Below, one piece after another: positions 34,979 through 44,079 of a DNA stretch of 64,000 bases. The position numbers and the translations under genes were made by a program. The stretch comes from Microbacterium sulfonylureivorans. GTDB taxonomy: Bacteria > Actinomycetota > Actinomycetes > Actinomycetales > Microbacteriaceae. The number at the start of each line of letters is the position of its first letter. Position 1 is the first letter of the stretch. Location: the NCBI RefSeq assembly GCF_003999995.1, contig NZ_RJAD01000001.1, forward strand, positions 620,001 to 684,000. The letters are read 5' to 3'. Under the pieces are notes generated by a model that had not been told where the DNA came from, did not search any database, and saw nothing but the letters and a program-made list of their open reading frames with translations.

Positions 34979-35383
34979 TCAGCGGCCGGGGAGCTTCTTG
35001 AGGGCGTTCTCGATCGCGTACTTCGCGGATGCCGCGGCCCTGCCCACGACGTCGGCCGCGTGTGCGGCGGAGTCGGGCAGGGTAGACCCCGCGTACTGGG
35101 GCGCGTCCTCGTCGCCGAGGAACGGCACGAGCCAGTCATCCACTTCGTCGAGCGGCTCGGCCGACAGGCTGTAGTAGCGGTGCTGGCCCTCCTCGCGCAC
35201 CGAGACCAGGTGTGCCTCGCGCAGCACCTTGAGGTGCTTCGACACCGTCGGCTGGCTCGCGCCGAGCTCGTGCACGATGTAGGAGACGCTGGTGCCGCGC
35301 TCCCCCGAGGCGGCGCGATCGAGCAGGAGTCGCAGGATGTCGCGACGCGTGCCGTCCGCGATCACGTCGAAGATGTCCGCCAT
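34979..35383 (-). CDS. ArsR family transcriptional regulator
   Basis: A 134-residue winged-helix protein. The recognition region SYIVHELGASQPTVSKHLKVL and wing REEGQHRYYSLS fit the ArsR family. No metal-binding cysteines occur, so it is not a classical metal sensor. The C-terminal 45 residues are an Ala-rich acidic helix region seen in homologues from related genera. TAATCT (35395-35390) ends six bases before the ATG, so it is likely leaderless. It is divergent from ktrB, but no clear shared operator is seen. Confidence 0.9.
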   Translation of the reverse strand: MADIFDVIADGTRRDILRLLLDRAASGERGTSVSYIVHELGASQPTVSKHLKVLREAHLVSVREEGQHRYYSLSAEPLDEVDDWLVPFLGDEDAPQYAGSTLPDSAAHAADVVGRAAASAKYAIENALKKLPGR

Positions 35384-35448
35384 GTGCTCAGATTAGTCAA
35401 GAGCCCCGCGGAGTACCATGACGGGAGTCTCGTGGCGAAAGGGGCGAC

Positions 35449-36888
35449 ATGGCGACTGACCCGGCTGGGTCGATCGTGCGCCGCGTGCCGTCGGTGCTGA
35501 AGGCCGCTTGGGATCGCCTGCGGAATCTCACGACGTCATCGCCCGCTCGCTTCGCAGTGCTCGTCTTCGCGTCCCTCGTGCTGCTGTTCACGGCACTGCT
35601 GTCCCTGCCCGCAGCGACCACGGACGGGCGCCGGCTTCCGCTGGCCGACGCCGTGTTCACCGCGGTGTCGACGATCTGCGTGACCGGCCTCAGCACGATC
35701 GACATCGCCACGGTGCTCTCCCCCTTCGGCAAGGCCCTCATCTTCATCGGCGTGAACATCGGCGGTATGGGCGTGCTCACGCTCGCCTCGATCCTCGGCC
35801 TGATCATCTCGAAGCGTCTCGGGCTGCGCGCCAAGCTGATCGCCGCGAGCGACTCGAATCCGCTGCGGACCCATGGCGGCCCCGTCAACGAGGGGCAGAC
35901 GGTCCGCCTGGGCGAGGTGGGCACGCTGCTGCGCACCGTCGCTCTGTCGACCCTGCTCATCGAGGCGCTCGTCGCGCTCGCGCTCTACCCCTCCCTGATC
36001 TTCGCGGGCGTCCCTCCTCTCGATGCCCTCTGGGAGGCGCCGTTCTACGCGGCGATGTCGTTCACGAACACCGGCTTCACCCCCAACCCCGGCGGGCTGG
36101 TGCCGTTCGCAGACGACTACTTCCTGCTGACCGTGCTCATGGCGGGCGTCTTCCTCGGCAGCATCGGGTTCCCCGTCATCTACTCCCTGTGGCGCCACTA
36201 CTGGCACGTCCGCAAATGGGGGCTCCACACCAAGCTCACGATCATCACCACCGTGCTGCTGTTCTTCGCGGGGGCAGCCGCCTTCCTCGCGCTCGAGTTC
36301 AACAATCCGAAGACCTTCGGCTCGATGGACGCATGGGACACCACATTCCAGGCATTCTTCCTGTCCGCGATGACGAGATCGGGCGGTTTCGCCGTCGTCG
36401 ACATCGGCGATCTGTACGGCTCGTCGATCATCGTGGGCTGCATGCTCATGTTCGTCGGCGGCGGCTCCGCCTCGACGGCGGGCGGTATCAAGGTCACGAC
36501 GCTCGCCGTGCTCGCGCTCGCCGTGTGGTCGGAGGCGAAGGGCCGCCAGTCCGTCGAGGCCTTCGGCCGGCGCATCCCGAGCGACGTGCAGCGCGTCGCC
36601 CTATCGGTCGTCGCGTGGGGCGCGACGATCGTCGCCCTCTCGACGATCACGATCGCCCAGATCAGCCAGGCGCCTGTCTCGGACGTCCTGTTCGACGTCA
36701 TCTCGGGGTTCGCGACCGTCGGCCTGTCGACAGGTCTCACGGCGGAGCTCAGCGACCCGGGCGTCTACGTGATGGCCCTGACGATCTTCATGGGCCGCAT
36801 TGGTACAGTGACTCTCGCCGCGGCGGTGGCCGCGACGAACCGATCGCAGCTGTACTCGCTGCCGGTGGAAAGGCCGATCGTTGGTTGA
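35449..36888 (+). CDS. ktrB: Potassium channel subunit of the Ktr/Trk uptake system
   Basis: A 479-residue membrane protein of the TrkH/KtrB family that forms the K+ pore. It has the four pore-loop repeats expected, with filter-like motifs TGLSTID, NTGFTPN, TRSGGFAV and TVGLSTG, each around a glycine. The length and tail resemble KtrB. GAAAGGGG is six bases before the ATG, and TACCAT (35413-35418) may be the -10. The last eight bases overlap the start of ktrA, coupling the two subunits. Confidence 0.94.
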   Translation: MATDPAGSIVRRVPSVLKAAWDRLRNLTTSSPARFAVLVFASLVLLFTALLSLPAATTDGRRLPLADAVFTAVSTICVTGLSTIDIATVLSPFGKALIFIGVNIGGMGVLTLASILGLIISKRLGLRAKLIAASDSNPLRTHGGPVNEGQTVRLGEVGTLLRTVALSTLLIEALVALALYPSLIFAGVPPLDALWEAPFYAAMSFTNTGFTPNPGGLVPFADDYFLLTVLMAGVFLGSIGFPVIYSLWRHYWHVRKWGLHTKLTIITTVLLFFAGAAAFLALEFNNPKTFGSMDAWDTTFQAFFLSAMTRSGGFAVVDIGDLYGSSIIVGCMLMFVGGGSASTAGGIKVTTLAVLALAVWSEAKGRQSVEAFGRRIPSDVQRVALSVVAWGATIVALSTITIAQISQAPVSDVLFDVISGFATVGLSTGLTAELSDPGVYVMALTIFMGRIGTVTLAAAVAATNRSQLYSLPVERPIVG

Positions 36889-37552
36889 GCGGATCAGGAG
36901 CGACGCACCCGTCCTGGTGATCGGCCTCGGGCGCTTCGGCGCAGCGTGCGCCGGCGAGCTGGACAGGCTCGATCGCGAGGTGCTCGCGATCGACGAGAGC
37001 CTCGAGCTCGTCCAGAAGTGGTCGGAGCGCGTCACCCACACGGTCCAGGCAGACGCCAAGAACATCGATGCCCTGAAGCAGATCGGCGCCCAGGACTTCC
37101 AGGTGGCGGTCGTCGCGGTCGGCTCGTCGATCGAGGCATCCGTCCTCATCACCGCGAACCTGGTCGACCTCAAGGTCCCGCAGATCTGGGCGAAGGCGGT
37201 GTCGCAGTCGCACGGCAAGATCCTGGCGCGCGTGGGGGCCAACCACGTGATCTACCCCGAGCGCGAGGCCGGCGAGCGCGTCGCGCACCTGGTGAGCGGA
37301 CGCATGCTCGACTTCATCCGCTTCGACGACGACTTCGTGCTCGCGAAGATGTACCCGCCGAAGTTCATCCGCGGGGTGGGCCTGAACGAGTCCGGCGTGC
37401 GGACCAAGTACAACGTGACCGTCGTCGGCGTGAAGAGCCCCGGCAAGCCTTTCCGCTACGCCGAGGCGAACACCGTCGTCACCAACCACGACCTCATCAT
37501 CGTGTCGGGCACGAACTCCGACATCGAGCGCTTCGCCGCCCTCGACCGCTAA
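36881..37552 (+). CDS. ktrA: Regulatory subunit of the Ktr/Trk potassium uptake system
   Basis: A 223-residue cytosolic RCK protein that gates KtrB. The Rossmann motif GLGRFGAACAGEL and the ligand aspartates in LAIDES and VQADAKN show the TrkA-N domain; the TrkA-C domain covers about residues 140-220. It starts with a rare TTG at 36881, eight bases inside ktrB, preceded by GGAAAGG; no other in-frame start fits. The TAA stop overlaps the TAG stop of proC on the other strand (shared CTAA). Confidence 0.92.
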   Translation: MVERIRSDAPVLVIGLGRFGAACAGELDRLDREVLAIDESLELVQKWSERVTHTVQADAKNIDALKQIGAQDFQVAVVAVGSSIEASVLITANLVDLKVPQIWAKAVSQSHGKILARVGANHVIYPEREAGERVAHLVSGRMLDFIRFDDDFVLAKMYPPKFIRGVGLNESGVRTKYNVTVVGVKSPGKPFRYAEANTVVTNHDLIIVSGTNSDIERFAALDR

Positions 37553-38391
37553 CCGCCCGCCGCGAGCTCCTTCGCGCGGGCGAGCGCCGCGTCGGTCGCG
37601 CGCGCGAACACGTCGTCGAGCCGTGCCTCCTGCAGCACGGCGACGGCCCGCTCGGTCGTGCCCTTGGGGCTGGTGACGCGTCGGCGGAGCTCGGCCGGGT
37701 CGTCGTCGGATGCCTCCAGCAGCGCCGCAGCGCCGATGAAGGTCTGCTCGGCCATCAGCCGGGCATCGGCCTCGGAGAACCCCTGGCCGATCGCAGCCCT
37801 GGTGAACTCCTCGACGACGAGGAAGAAGTAGGCCGGCCCCGATCCCGAGATCGTCGACAGCGGGTCGATCTGCGACTCGGGCACCTCGACGACCGTGCCG
37901 ACGGTCTCGAACAGGCGCCGGACGACGGCCACCGCGACCTCGTCGGCGTGGGTGCCGGCGGCGAGGCCGGTCACTCCCCTGCCGACCAGCGACGGCGTGT
38001 TCGGCATGGAGCGGAGCACCGCGACATCGTCGCCGAGGATCGATTCGAAGGTGGCGACGGTCACGCCGGCCGCCAGGCTCACCACGATCGTCCCCGGCCG
38101 AAGCACCGGAGCGATCTCGCGCAGGAGGTCGGGGACCATGACCGGCTTGACGCCGATGAGGACGATGTCGGCGGCGGCCGCGGCATCCGTGTTGCCCTTC
38201 GGGTTCGACTCGAGCGCGATGCTCGTCACGCCCGCGAGGCCGGCGAACTCTGCGGCCTTGGCGGCCGAGCGGTTGGTCGCGGTAACCCCTCCGGCCGCGA
38301 GGCCGGAGCCCACCAGGCCGTGCAGGATCGCACCGCCCATCGAGCCGGCACCGAGGATCGCGATCGGGGGAAGGGCGGAGCTGTCGGTCAT
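37549..38391 (-). CDS. proC: Pyrroline-5-carboxylate reductase
   Basis: A 280-residue enzyme that makes the last step of proline biosynthesis with NAD(P)H. The nucleotide loop ILGAGSMGGAIL is at about residues 11-22; the middle has KPVMVPDLL and RSMPNTPSLVGRG, and the C-terminal dimer domain has the ProC signature around SGSGPAYFFLVVE. TAGGAT (38403-38398) ends six bases before the ATG, suggesting a leaderless message. Proximity to the BldC-like and bS22 genes resembles mycobacteria. Confidence 0.95.
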   Translation of the reverse strand: MTDSSALPPIAILGAGSMGGAILHGLVGSGLAAGGVTATNRSAAKAAEFAGLAGVTSIALESNPKGNTDAAAAADIVLIGVKPVMVPDLLREIAPVLRPGTIVVSLAAGVTVATFESILGDDVAVLRSMPNTPSLVGRGVTGLAAGTHADEVAVAVVRRLFETVGTVVEVPESQIDPLSTISGSGPAYFFLVVEEFTRAAIGQGFSEADARLMAEQTFIGAAALLEASDDDPAELRRRVTSPKGTTERAVAVLQEARLDDVFARATDAALARAKELAAGG

Positions 38392-38439
38392 GGCGCCATC
38401 CTATGAGCGCGGGGGCGCGGCACCCGCTATTAATCATCG

Positions 38440-38470
38440 TTGACTTATATAAGCCGCAATGCAATCATTG
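38440..38470 (+). promoter_or_regulatory. Promoter and palindromes upstream of the ArsR-SRPBCC operon
   Basis: TTGACT (38440-38445), a 17-base spacer and AATCAT (38463-38468) end six bases before the GTG start. CTTATATAAG (38444-38453) is a perfect palindrome and CAATG-CAAT-CATTG (38457-38470) an inverted repeat over the -10, fitting ArsR autoregulation. Confidence 0.6.
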
Positions 38471-38474
38471 ATCC

Positions 38475-38864
38475 GTGCACGCCCTCGATGTCCTCGGCGA
38501 TCCGGTCCGCCGGCGCCTGCTCGAACTCCTCGCCGACGGCGAGCGCAGCGCGGGCGACCTCGGCGAGACCGTGCAGCGCGAGTTCGGGATCTCCCAGCCC
38601 GCGGTCTCGCAGCATCTGCGGGTGCTGCGGGAGTCGGGCTTCGCGACCGTCCGACCGGAGGGCACCCGACGGCTGTACGCGGTCGACCCGGCGCCCCTCG
38701 AGGCAGCGGACGGCTGGTTCGATCCCTTTCGGCGGATGTGGCAGCCGAAGCTCGACGCCTTGGGCACCGAGCTCGCGCGCGGACGCCGGGCACGGCGACT
38801 CGCCCCGGCGGAGTCCTCCCCCGAACCCGAAGGCCCGTCCGACGACACCGACAAGGAGAACTGA
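38475..38864 (+). CDS. ArsR family transcriptional regulator (SRPBCC-linked)
   Basis: A 129-residue winged-helix repressor. HALDVLGDPVRRRLLELLADGE and ISQPAVSQHLRVLRESGFA (seen in parts) are the dimerisation and recognition helices, and RRLYAVDPAPLEAADGWF the wing and C-terminal helix. No metal-ligand cysteines. This subtype usually pairs with an AHSA1/SRPBCC gene, as here. The GTG start lies six bases after the -10 and is leaderless. The next gene starts one base after its stop. Confidence 0.9.
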   Translation: MHALDVLGDPVRRRLLELLADGERSAGDLGETVQREFGISQPAVSQHLRVLRESGFATVRPEGTRRLYAVDPAPLEAADGWFDPFRRMWQPKLDALGTELARGRRARRLAPAESSPEPEGPSDDTDKEN

Positions 38865-38865
38865 C

Positions 38866-39540
38866 ATGGTGGACGTGAACGCGCAGATCGGCGCGGTCGA
38901 CCGCGCCGTGCGCACGACCGAGATAGACGGCGACGAGGCACGCGTGCAGACGCTGGCCCAGGACTACCCGTCGCCGATCGACGACGTATGGGATGCCGTC
39001 ACCTCGGCAGAGCGGATCGTGCGGTGGTTCGCCCCGGTCGACGGCGAACTCCGCCTCGGGGGTCGGTACCAGGTCGTCGGCAACGCCGGCGGAGAGGTGC
39101 TGGTCTGCACTCCCCCGCACGACGGCCGCGCCGGGTACCGCGTGACGTGGGAGTACGGCGGCGGGGTCTCGTGGCTCGAGATCGGGCTCACTCGGATCGA
39201 CGACGAGTCGACCCGGCTCGAGCTGACCCACATCGCGAAGATCGCCGGCCTGCCGCCGGGCTTCTGGGAGACGTACGGGCCCGGGGCCACGGGTGTCGGC
39301 TGGGACCAGGGTCTGCTGGGCCTCGCGCTGCACCTGACCGGCGGCGAGCGCATCGCGCCCGAGGAGGCCGAGGCGTGGATGGTGGGCGACGAGGGAAAGC
39401 GGTTCGCGCGGGCGGCCGCAGACGGCTGGGCCGCCGCGCAGATCGCCGACGGGGCGGATCCGGATGCCGCGGCGAGCGCCGCCACCCGCACCTACCTCTT
39501 CTACACCGGACAGACGGCGGACGAGGCCGCGGAGTCCTGA
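38866..39540 (+). CDS. SRPBCC (AHSA1-like) domain protein
   Basis: A 224-residue protein of the START/SRPBCC superfamily, with an N-terminal YPSPIDDVWDAVTSAERIVRWF typical of the AHSA1 group (seen in part), a beta-barrel body and a Trp/Ala-rich C-terminal extension. It likely binds a hydrophobic ligand. AAGGAG precedes the ATG. Its role is unknown, but ArsR-SRPBCC pairs are common in actinobacteria. The long upstream open frame is discarded. Confidence 0.88.
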   Translation: MVDVNAQIGAVDRAVRTTEIDGDEARVQTLAQDYPSPIDDVWDAVTSAERIVRWFAPVDGELRLGGRYQVVGNAGGEVLVCTPPHDGRAGYRVTWEYGGGVSWLEIGLTRIDDESTRLELTHIAKIAGLPPGFWETYGPGATGVGWDQGLLGLALHLTGGERIAPEEAEAWMVGDEGKRFARAAADGWAAAQIADGADPDAAASAATRTYLFYTGQTADEAAES

Positions 39541-39567
39541 GCGGCGGAGGGCTGACATGAAAGCCTG

Positions 39568-39596
39568 TTCACGTCGTTGGAATGCGGGGCTATAGT
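39568..39596 (+). promoter_or_regulatory. Near-consensus promoter of the alpha/beta hydrolase gene
   Basis: TTCACG (39568-39573), 17 bases, then TATAGT (39591-39596). The start codon is 53 bases after the -10 with a GGAGG ribosome-binding site, unlike the many leaderless genes of this window. Confidence 0.7.
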
Positions 39597-39648
39597 CGAG
39601 ACTGCGGGGGCGAGGACGTCTCCGGCGCGGACAGCGGAGGACCCGACC

Positions 39649-40761
39649 ATGACCCTCTTCGACGGCATCACGGAGCGCGTCATCGAGACTGCGCGACTGA
39701 ACGTCAACATTCTCGAGCGCGCGGGCGACGAGCCCAGCACGCCCCCGGATCGCACGGTCGTCCTGATCCACGGGAACGTCTCGTCGTCCCTGTTCTGGCA
39801 GGAGCTGATGCAGGACCTGCCCACCGATCTCCGGGTGATCGCCATCGACCTGCGGGGGTTCGGCGGGACGGAGCACGCGCCGATCGACGCGACCCGAGGA
39901 GTGCGCGACTTCAGTGACGACGTGCATGCGACGCTCGAAGCGCTCGATATCCGCCGCGCCCACCTCGTCGGGTGGTCGATGGGCGGCGGCGTGGTCATGC
40001 AGTACGCCCTCGACCACCCTGTGCTCAGTCTGACGCTGGAGTCCCCCGTCTCGCCCTACGGCGTCGGTCCCACGCGACGCGACGGCACACGCCTCACCGA
40101 CGACGACGCGGGCTGCGGTGGGGGCAGCACCAATCCCGACTTCGTGCAGCGCCTCATCGACCACGACGAATCGGACGAGGCACCCACGTCGCCGCGGAAC
40201 GTCTTCCGCTCGAGCTACGTCGCCGACGGGTACACGAGCGAGAACGAGGACGTGTGGGTCGCATCGATGCTCACGACGTCGACGGCGACCGGCAACTACC
40301 CGGGCGACAGTGCCCGGAGCGAGAACTGGCCGGGCTTCGCCCCGGGCAGGATCGGGGTTCTCAACTCGATGGCACCGCAGTACTACGACGTGTCGGGCAT
40401 CGTCGACCTCGGCGAGAAGCCGCCGGTGCTGTGGGTGCACGGCACGCTGGACCCGATCGTCTCGGACTCCTCGCTCTACGAATTCAACAACCTCGGCAAG
40501 CTCGGAATCATCCCGGAGTGGCCGGGCGACGAGGTCGCCCCGCCGCAGCCGATGGTGTCGCAGATGCGCGATGTGCTCGCCGCCTACTCCGCCGGCGGCG
40601 GCGTCGTCACCGAGCTCGCCCTCGAGGGGGTCGGTCACACCGCGCACCTCGAGCGTCCGGCCGAGTTCCGCCACGCGCTGCTGACCGTGATCGGCTACGT
40701 CGGCCCGTCGGCGCATCCCGCCCCGCCCACCGAGGCGATCATCATCCGCTCGGCCGACTGA
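39649..40761 (+). CDS. Alpha/beta hydrolase
   Basis: A 370-residue cytosolic hydrolase. VVLIHGNVSSSLFWQE gives the oxyanion region and LVGWSMGGGVVMQYALD the nucleophile elbow (S in GWSMG). VLWVHGTLDPIVSD carries the acid and GVGHTAHLERP the histidine. The region between (about residues 135-270) is an extended lid. The ATG at 39649 has GGAGGACCCG upstream; homology begins there rather than at the longer frame. The substrate is unknown. Confidence 0.9.
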   Translation: MTLFDGITERVIETARLNVNILERAGDEPSTPPDRTVVLIHGNVSSSLFWQELMQDLPTDLRVIAIDLRGFGGTEHAPIDATRGVRDFSDDVHATLEALDIRRAHLVGWSMGGGVVMQYALDHPVLSLTLESPVSPYGVGPTRRDGTRLTDDDAGCGGGSTNPDFVQRLIDHDESDEAPTSPRNVFRSSYVADGYTSENEDVWVASMLTTSTATGNYPGDSARSENWPGFAPGRIGVLNSMAPQYYDVSGIVDLGEKPPVLWVHGTLDPIVSDSSLYEFNNLGKLGIIPEWPGDEVAPPQPMVSQMRDVLAAYSAGGGVVTELALEGVGHTAHLERPAEFRHALLTVIGYVGPSAHPAPPTEAIIIRSAD

Positions 40762-40811
40762 CCTCCCGGACCCGCGCCGAACGGAGGACGCTGCATCCGT
40801 AGACTCGTCGC

Positions 40812-41777
40812 ATGAGTGCTTCCGGTGGCGGCAAGGCGATCATCGCGGCGTTCCTGGCGAACATGGGCATCGCCCTCGCCAAGTTCGTCGCCTGGCTCAT
40901 CTCGGGGTCCGCGTCGATGCTCGCGGAGGCCATCCACTCCGTCGCCGACTCGGGCAACCAGCTGCTCCTCCTCCTCGGCGGTCGCCGCGCCAAGCGCGCC
41001 GCGGACCGCGACCACCCGTTCGGCTACGGACGGGAGCGGTACGTCTACGCCTTCGTCGTCTCGATCATCCTCTTCTCGGTCGGCGGCCTGTTCTCGATCT
41101 ACGAGGGCATCGAGAAGATCACGCACCCGCACGAGCTGACGAACTACTGGGTGCCCATCGCGGTGCTCGTCATCGCCATCGTCCTCGAGTCCTTCTCGCT
41201 GCGCACCGCGATCCACGAGAGCAACCACATCCGCGCCAAGGGACAGTCGTGGGTCTCGTTCGTGCGCCATGCGAAGGCGCCCGAGCTGCCCGTCGTGCTG
41301 CTCGAAGACGTGGGCGCGCTCATCGGCCTCGTGTTCGCGCTGTTCGGGGTCGGCATGACCTGGATCACGGGCAACCCGCTGTTCGACGCTCTCGGGACCC
41401 TCATGATCGGCACGCTGCTGATCATCATCGCGATCACCCTCGGCATCGAGACCAAGAGCCTCCTCGTCGGCGAGGGGGCGACGGTGGCCGACCACGACCG
41501 CATCGTGAGCGCCATCACCGACGGCCCCGAGATCGAGAAGCTCATCCACATCAAGACCCTCTACCTCGGCCCGGACGAGCTGATGGTGGCGGCCAAGCTC
41601 GGCTTCCACTCCGACAAGCCGCTCGCGTCCGTCGCCTCCGACATCGACCGCATCGAGAAGCGCGTCCGCGAGGCGGTGCCCACGGCGCGTGTGATCTACC
41701 TCGAGCCCGACATCTACCGCCCGGGTGACGATCCGACTCCTCCGACCGAGGACTTCGTCATCCGGTCCATGGACTGA
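40812..41777 (+). CDS. Cation diffusion facilitator family transporter
   Basis: A 321-residue metal/proton antiporter. Five to six membrane helices fill residues 8-205. HSVADSGNQ carries the HxxxD metal site (H42, D46) of helix II, but the matching position on helix V reads LLEDVGALIG, so the usual second HxxxD or DxxxD is replaced by Glu-Asp. The cytosolic dimer domain follows (about 215-300). The metal could be zinc, manganese or iron. TAGACT (40800-40805) ends six bases before the ATG, so likely leaderless. The LLM oxidoreductase starts three bases after its stop. Confidence 0.9.
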   Translation: MSASGGGKAIIAAFLANMGIALAKFVAWLISGSASMLAEAIHSVADSGNQLLLLLGGRRAKRAADRDHPFGYGRERYVYAFVVSIILFSVGGLFSIYEGIEKITHPHELTNYWVPIAVLVIAIVLESFSLRTAIHESNHIRAKGQSWVSFVRHAKAPELPVVLLEDVGALIGLVFALFGVGMTWITGNPLFDALGTLMIGTLLIIIAITLGIETKSLLVGEGATVADHDRIVSAITDGPEIEKLIHIKTLYLGPDELMVAAKLGFHSDKPLASVASDIDRIEKRVREAVPTARVIYLEPDIYRPGDDPTPPTEDFVIRSMD

Positions 41778-41780
41778 CCT

Positions 41781-42710
41781 GTGGAGTACTGCCTCTTCAC
41801 CGAGCCCCAGCAGGGCGCGAGCTACGACGACCAGCTCGCGTTCGCGCAGGCCGGCGAGCGCCACGGCTTCGACGGGTACTTCCGCTCCGACCACTACCTC
41901 CACATGGGCGACGGCGACCCCCACCCCGGTCCGACGGACGCCTGGACGACGCTCGCCGGCCTCGCACGGGAGACCTCGCGCATCCGCCTCGGGACGCTCG
42001 TGTCGTCGGTGACGTACCGGCTGCCGGGCATCCTCGCGATCCAGGTCGCCCAGGTCGACGCGATGTCGGGCGGACGCGCCGAGCTCGGCCTCGGCACGGG
42101 GTGGTTCGAGCGCGAGCACCGGGCCTACGGCATCCCCTTCCCCGCGAAGCGGTTCGACCTCCTCGAGGAGCAGCTCGAGCTCATCACCGGCCTGTGGGGC
42201 ACACCGGCCGACGAGACCTACAGCTTCTCGGGCAGGCACTACGAGCTCACGGATGCCCCGGCACTGCCCAGGCCCGTCCAGGAGCGGGTGCCGGTGATCG
42301 TCGGCGGCGCCGGGCCGCGGCGGACGCCCGAACTCGCCGCACGGTTCGCGACCGAGTTCAACATCGGCTTCCGGCCCGAGCACGAGATCGCCGAGAAGTT
42401 CGCCGGAGTCCGTGCCGCCTGCGAGCGCGTCGGCCGCGACCCGGAGTCGCTCAGGCTCTCGGTCGCGCTGCCGACCCTGGCCGCGGCATCCCCGGCCGAG
42501 CTCGACCACCGCGCGTCCAACATCGGCCGCACCGTCGACGAGCTGCGCGGCGACACGAACATCGTCGGCGGTCGCGACGAGATCATCGCCAAGGTCGAGC
42601 GGCTGGCCGCGCTGGGTGCCGACCGCGTCTATCTGCAGCTCATGGATCTGCGCGATCTCGGCCAGGTCGGCTTCCTCGGCGAGGACGTGCTGCCTCACCT
42701 CCCCCGCTGA
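41781..42710 (+). CDS. LLM class F420-dependent oxidoreductase, TIGR03560-like
   Basis: A 309-residue luciferase-family enzyme beginning YCLFTEPQQGASYDDQLAFA, with YFRSDHYLHMG, LGTGWFEREHRAYGIPFP and PVIVGGAGPRRTPELAARFA. These match the TIGR03560 group of probable F420-dependent oxidoreductases. The start is GTG at 41781, three bases after the cation transporter stop, suggesting co-transcription though a functional link is not obvious. The reaction is unknown. It converges on a DUF2306 gene two bases away. Confidence 0.86.
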   Translation: MEYCLFTEPQQGASYDDQLAFAQAGERHGFDGYFRSDHYLHMGDGDPHPGPTDAWTTLAGLARETSRIRLGTLVSSVTYRLPGILAIQVAQVDAMSGGRAELGLGTGWFEREHRAYGIPFPAKRFDLLEEQLELITGLWGTPADETYSFSGRHYELTDAPALPRPVQERVPVIVGGAGPRRTPELAARFATEFNIGFRPEHEIAEKFAGVRAACERVGRDPESLRLSVALPTLAAASPAELDHRASNIGRTVDELRGDTNIVGGRDEIIAKVERLAALGADRVYLQLMDLRDLGQVGFLGEDVLPHLPR

Positions 42711-42712
42711 CT

Positions 42713-43447
42713 TCAGCCGCGCGTGACCGGCAGCCGGTACGAGGGCAGTCCGCGACGGCGGATGAGCCACTCGGCGACCACGAGGTTCGGCAGCCAGCAC
42801 AGGAACGGCACAGCGGCGTACGCGTTCGCGAAGGCGGAGTCGAACTCCCACGGCTGCCCGAGGAGAAGCGGGGCGAGCAGCAGCAGCGGCAGCCATACCC
42901 GAAGCGTCACACCCGCATAGGTCAGGGCGTAGTTGCGGATCATCCACGCCTGATGGCTCGGCACGTCCCGTCGGCGGATCGCACGGTAGGCGCGCCAGCC
43001 GCTGGCGAGCCACAGGACGCCCAGGGCACCGAAGCCGAAGAAGCCGACGTACCCTGCAGGGCTCGACGGGGCGATGATCAGCCCGCCGACGCCTCCCACG
43101 GCGACACCCGTCAGGTAGATCCGCCCGATCCAGCGATGCACGCGCGGTGCCCGGGTGCGCAGGCCGCGCCAGAACTGCAGAGCGCCCAGGACGAGGGCGG
43201 TCGCGCTGCCGGCGATGTGGACGTAGAGCGCTCCCTGCACGAAGACGGAGGTCTCGGCGTACGTGGGGGCGAGCCCGACCTCCTCGCCGGCGAGGTCGTG
43301 GAGCGACGCGGTGAAGTACGGCACCGCCGAGTAGGCGACGACGGCCAGTGCGGCGAGCAGGACGAAGGTCCAGCCGATGCGGCCGGCGAGACGGCCGGAG
43401 CGCGTGGCGACCGGGGCGGTGCGAACGGGTTCGATGAGGCGGGTCAC
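42713..43447 (-). CDS. DUF2306 family membrane protein
   Basis: A 244-residue protein with seven or so membrane segments. HIAGSATALVLGALQF, PRVHRWIGRIYL and SHQAWMIRNYALTYAGVTLRVW are typical of DUF2306, whose conserved His and Arg residues may bind haem or quinone; the function is unknown. The frame is open ten codons further, but TACCGT (43460-43455) ends seven bases before the GTG at 43447, so that start is preferred. Confidence 0.82.
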   Translation of the reverse strand: MTRLIEPVRTAPVATRSGRLAGRIGWTFVLLAALAVVAYSAVPYFTASLHDLAGEEVGLAPTYAETSVFVQGALYVHIAGSATALVLGALQFWRGLRTRAPRVHRWIGRIYLTGVAVGGVGGLIIAPSSPAGYVGFFGFGALGVLWLASGWRAYRAIRRRDVPSHQAWMIRNYALTYAGVTLRVWLPLLLLAPLLLGQPWEFDSAFANAYAAVPFLCWLPNLVVAEWLIRRRGLPSYRLPVTRG

Positions 43448-43541
43448 GCCTGTCACGGTAGGGGCGGGCGCACACACGCCGGCAGGGGGCAGACCCCCGG
43501 AATGCGCGCGCGTGAACCCCCGGTCGAGCGCGGTTTCCCGT

Positions 43542-44003
43542 TCAGCGCCGGGCGTCGAAGAAGGCGCGGAGAAGAGCGGATGCCTCGGCCTCCCGCACCC
43601 CCGCGACCACCTCGGCCCGATACGGCAGGCGTCGGTCGCGCACGACGTCGTACATCGACCCGGCGGCGCCCGCCTTCTCGTCCCAGGCGCCGAACACGAG
43701 CCGCGAGACTCGCGCCTGCAGCATCGCCCCCGCGCACATGATGCAGGGCTCGAGGGTGACCACGAGCGTGCAGCCGTCGAGGTTCCAGGAGGCGAGGGAT
43801 GCCGCGGCCTCCCGGAGCGCCACCACTTCGGCGTGCCCCGTCGGGTCGTGGGTGACCTCGCGGAGGTTGCGGCCGCGCCCGATCACCTGGCCCGAGGCAT
43901 CCGTCACCACCGCACCGACGGGAACGTCGCCTGCGGCGCCCGCCGCGTCCGCCAGCGCGAGCGCGAGGTCCATCGCGGCGAGGTCGGCGGGCTCGAAGGT
44001 CAC
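43542..44003 (-). CDS. tadA: tRNA adenosine(34) deaminase TadA
   Basis: A 153-residue zinc deaminase that makes inosine at the wobble base of tRNA-Arg(ACG). GHAEVVAL carries the zinc histidine H57 and catalytic E59, and [10 protein letters not shown] the zinc cysteines C87 and C90. The open frame runs 20 residues further, but TACGCT (44015-44010) ends six bases before the GTG at 44003. The gene is divergent from upp with a 76-base gap. Confidence 0.92.
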   Translation of the reverse strand: MTFEPADLAAMDLALALADAAGAAGDVPVGAVVTDASGQVIGRGRNLREVTHDPTGHAEVVALREAAASLASWNLDGCTLVVTLEPCIMCAGAMLQARVSRLVFGAWDEKAGAAGSMYDVVRDRRLPYRAEVVAGVREAEASALLRAFFDARR

Positions 44004-44079
44004 AGCACGAGCGTACGACGGCGAGGCGTCACCCGAACTCCCCTCCGGGGCGGGGCGTGTCACGCACTACCCTGGGCGT

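Noticed and set aside
38440..38865. SRPBCC gene beginning at 38440 as a single long gene
   Set aside because: The region encodes a clear ArsR protein in another frame, and the SRPBCC gene has its own ribosome-binding site before 38866.
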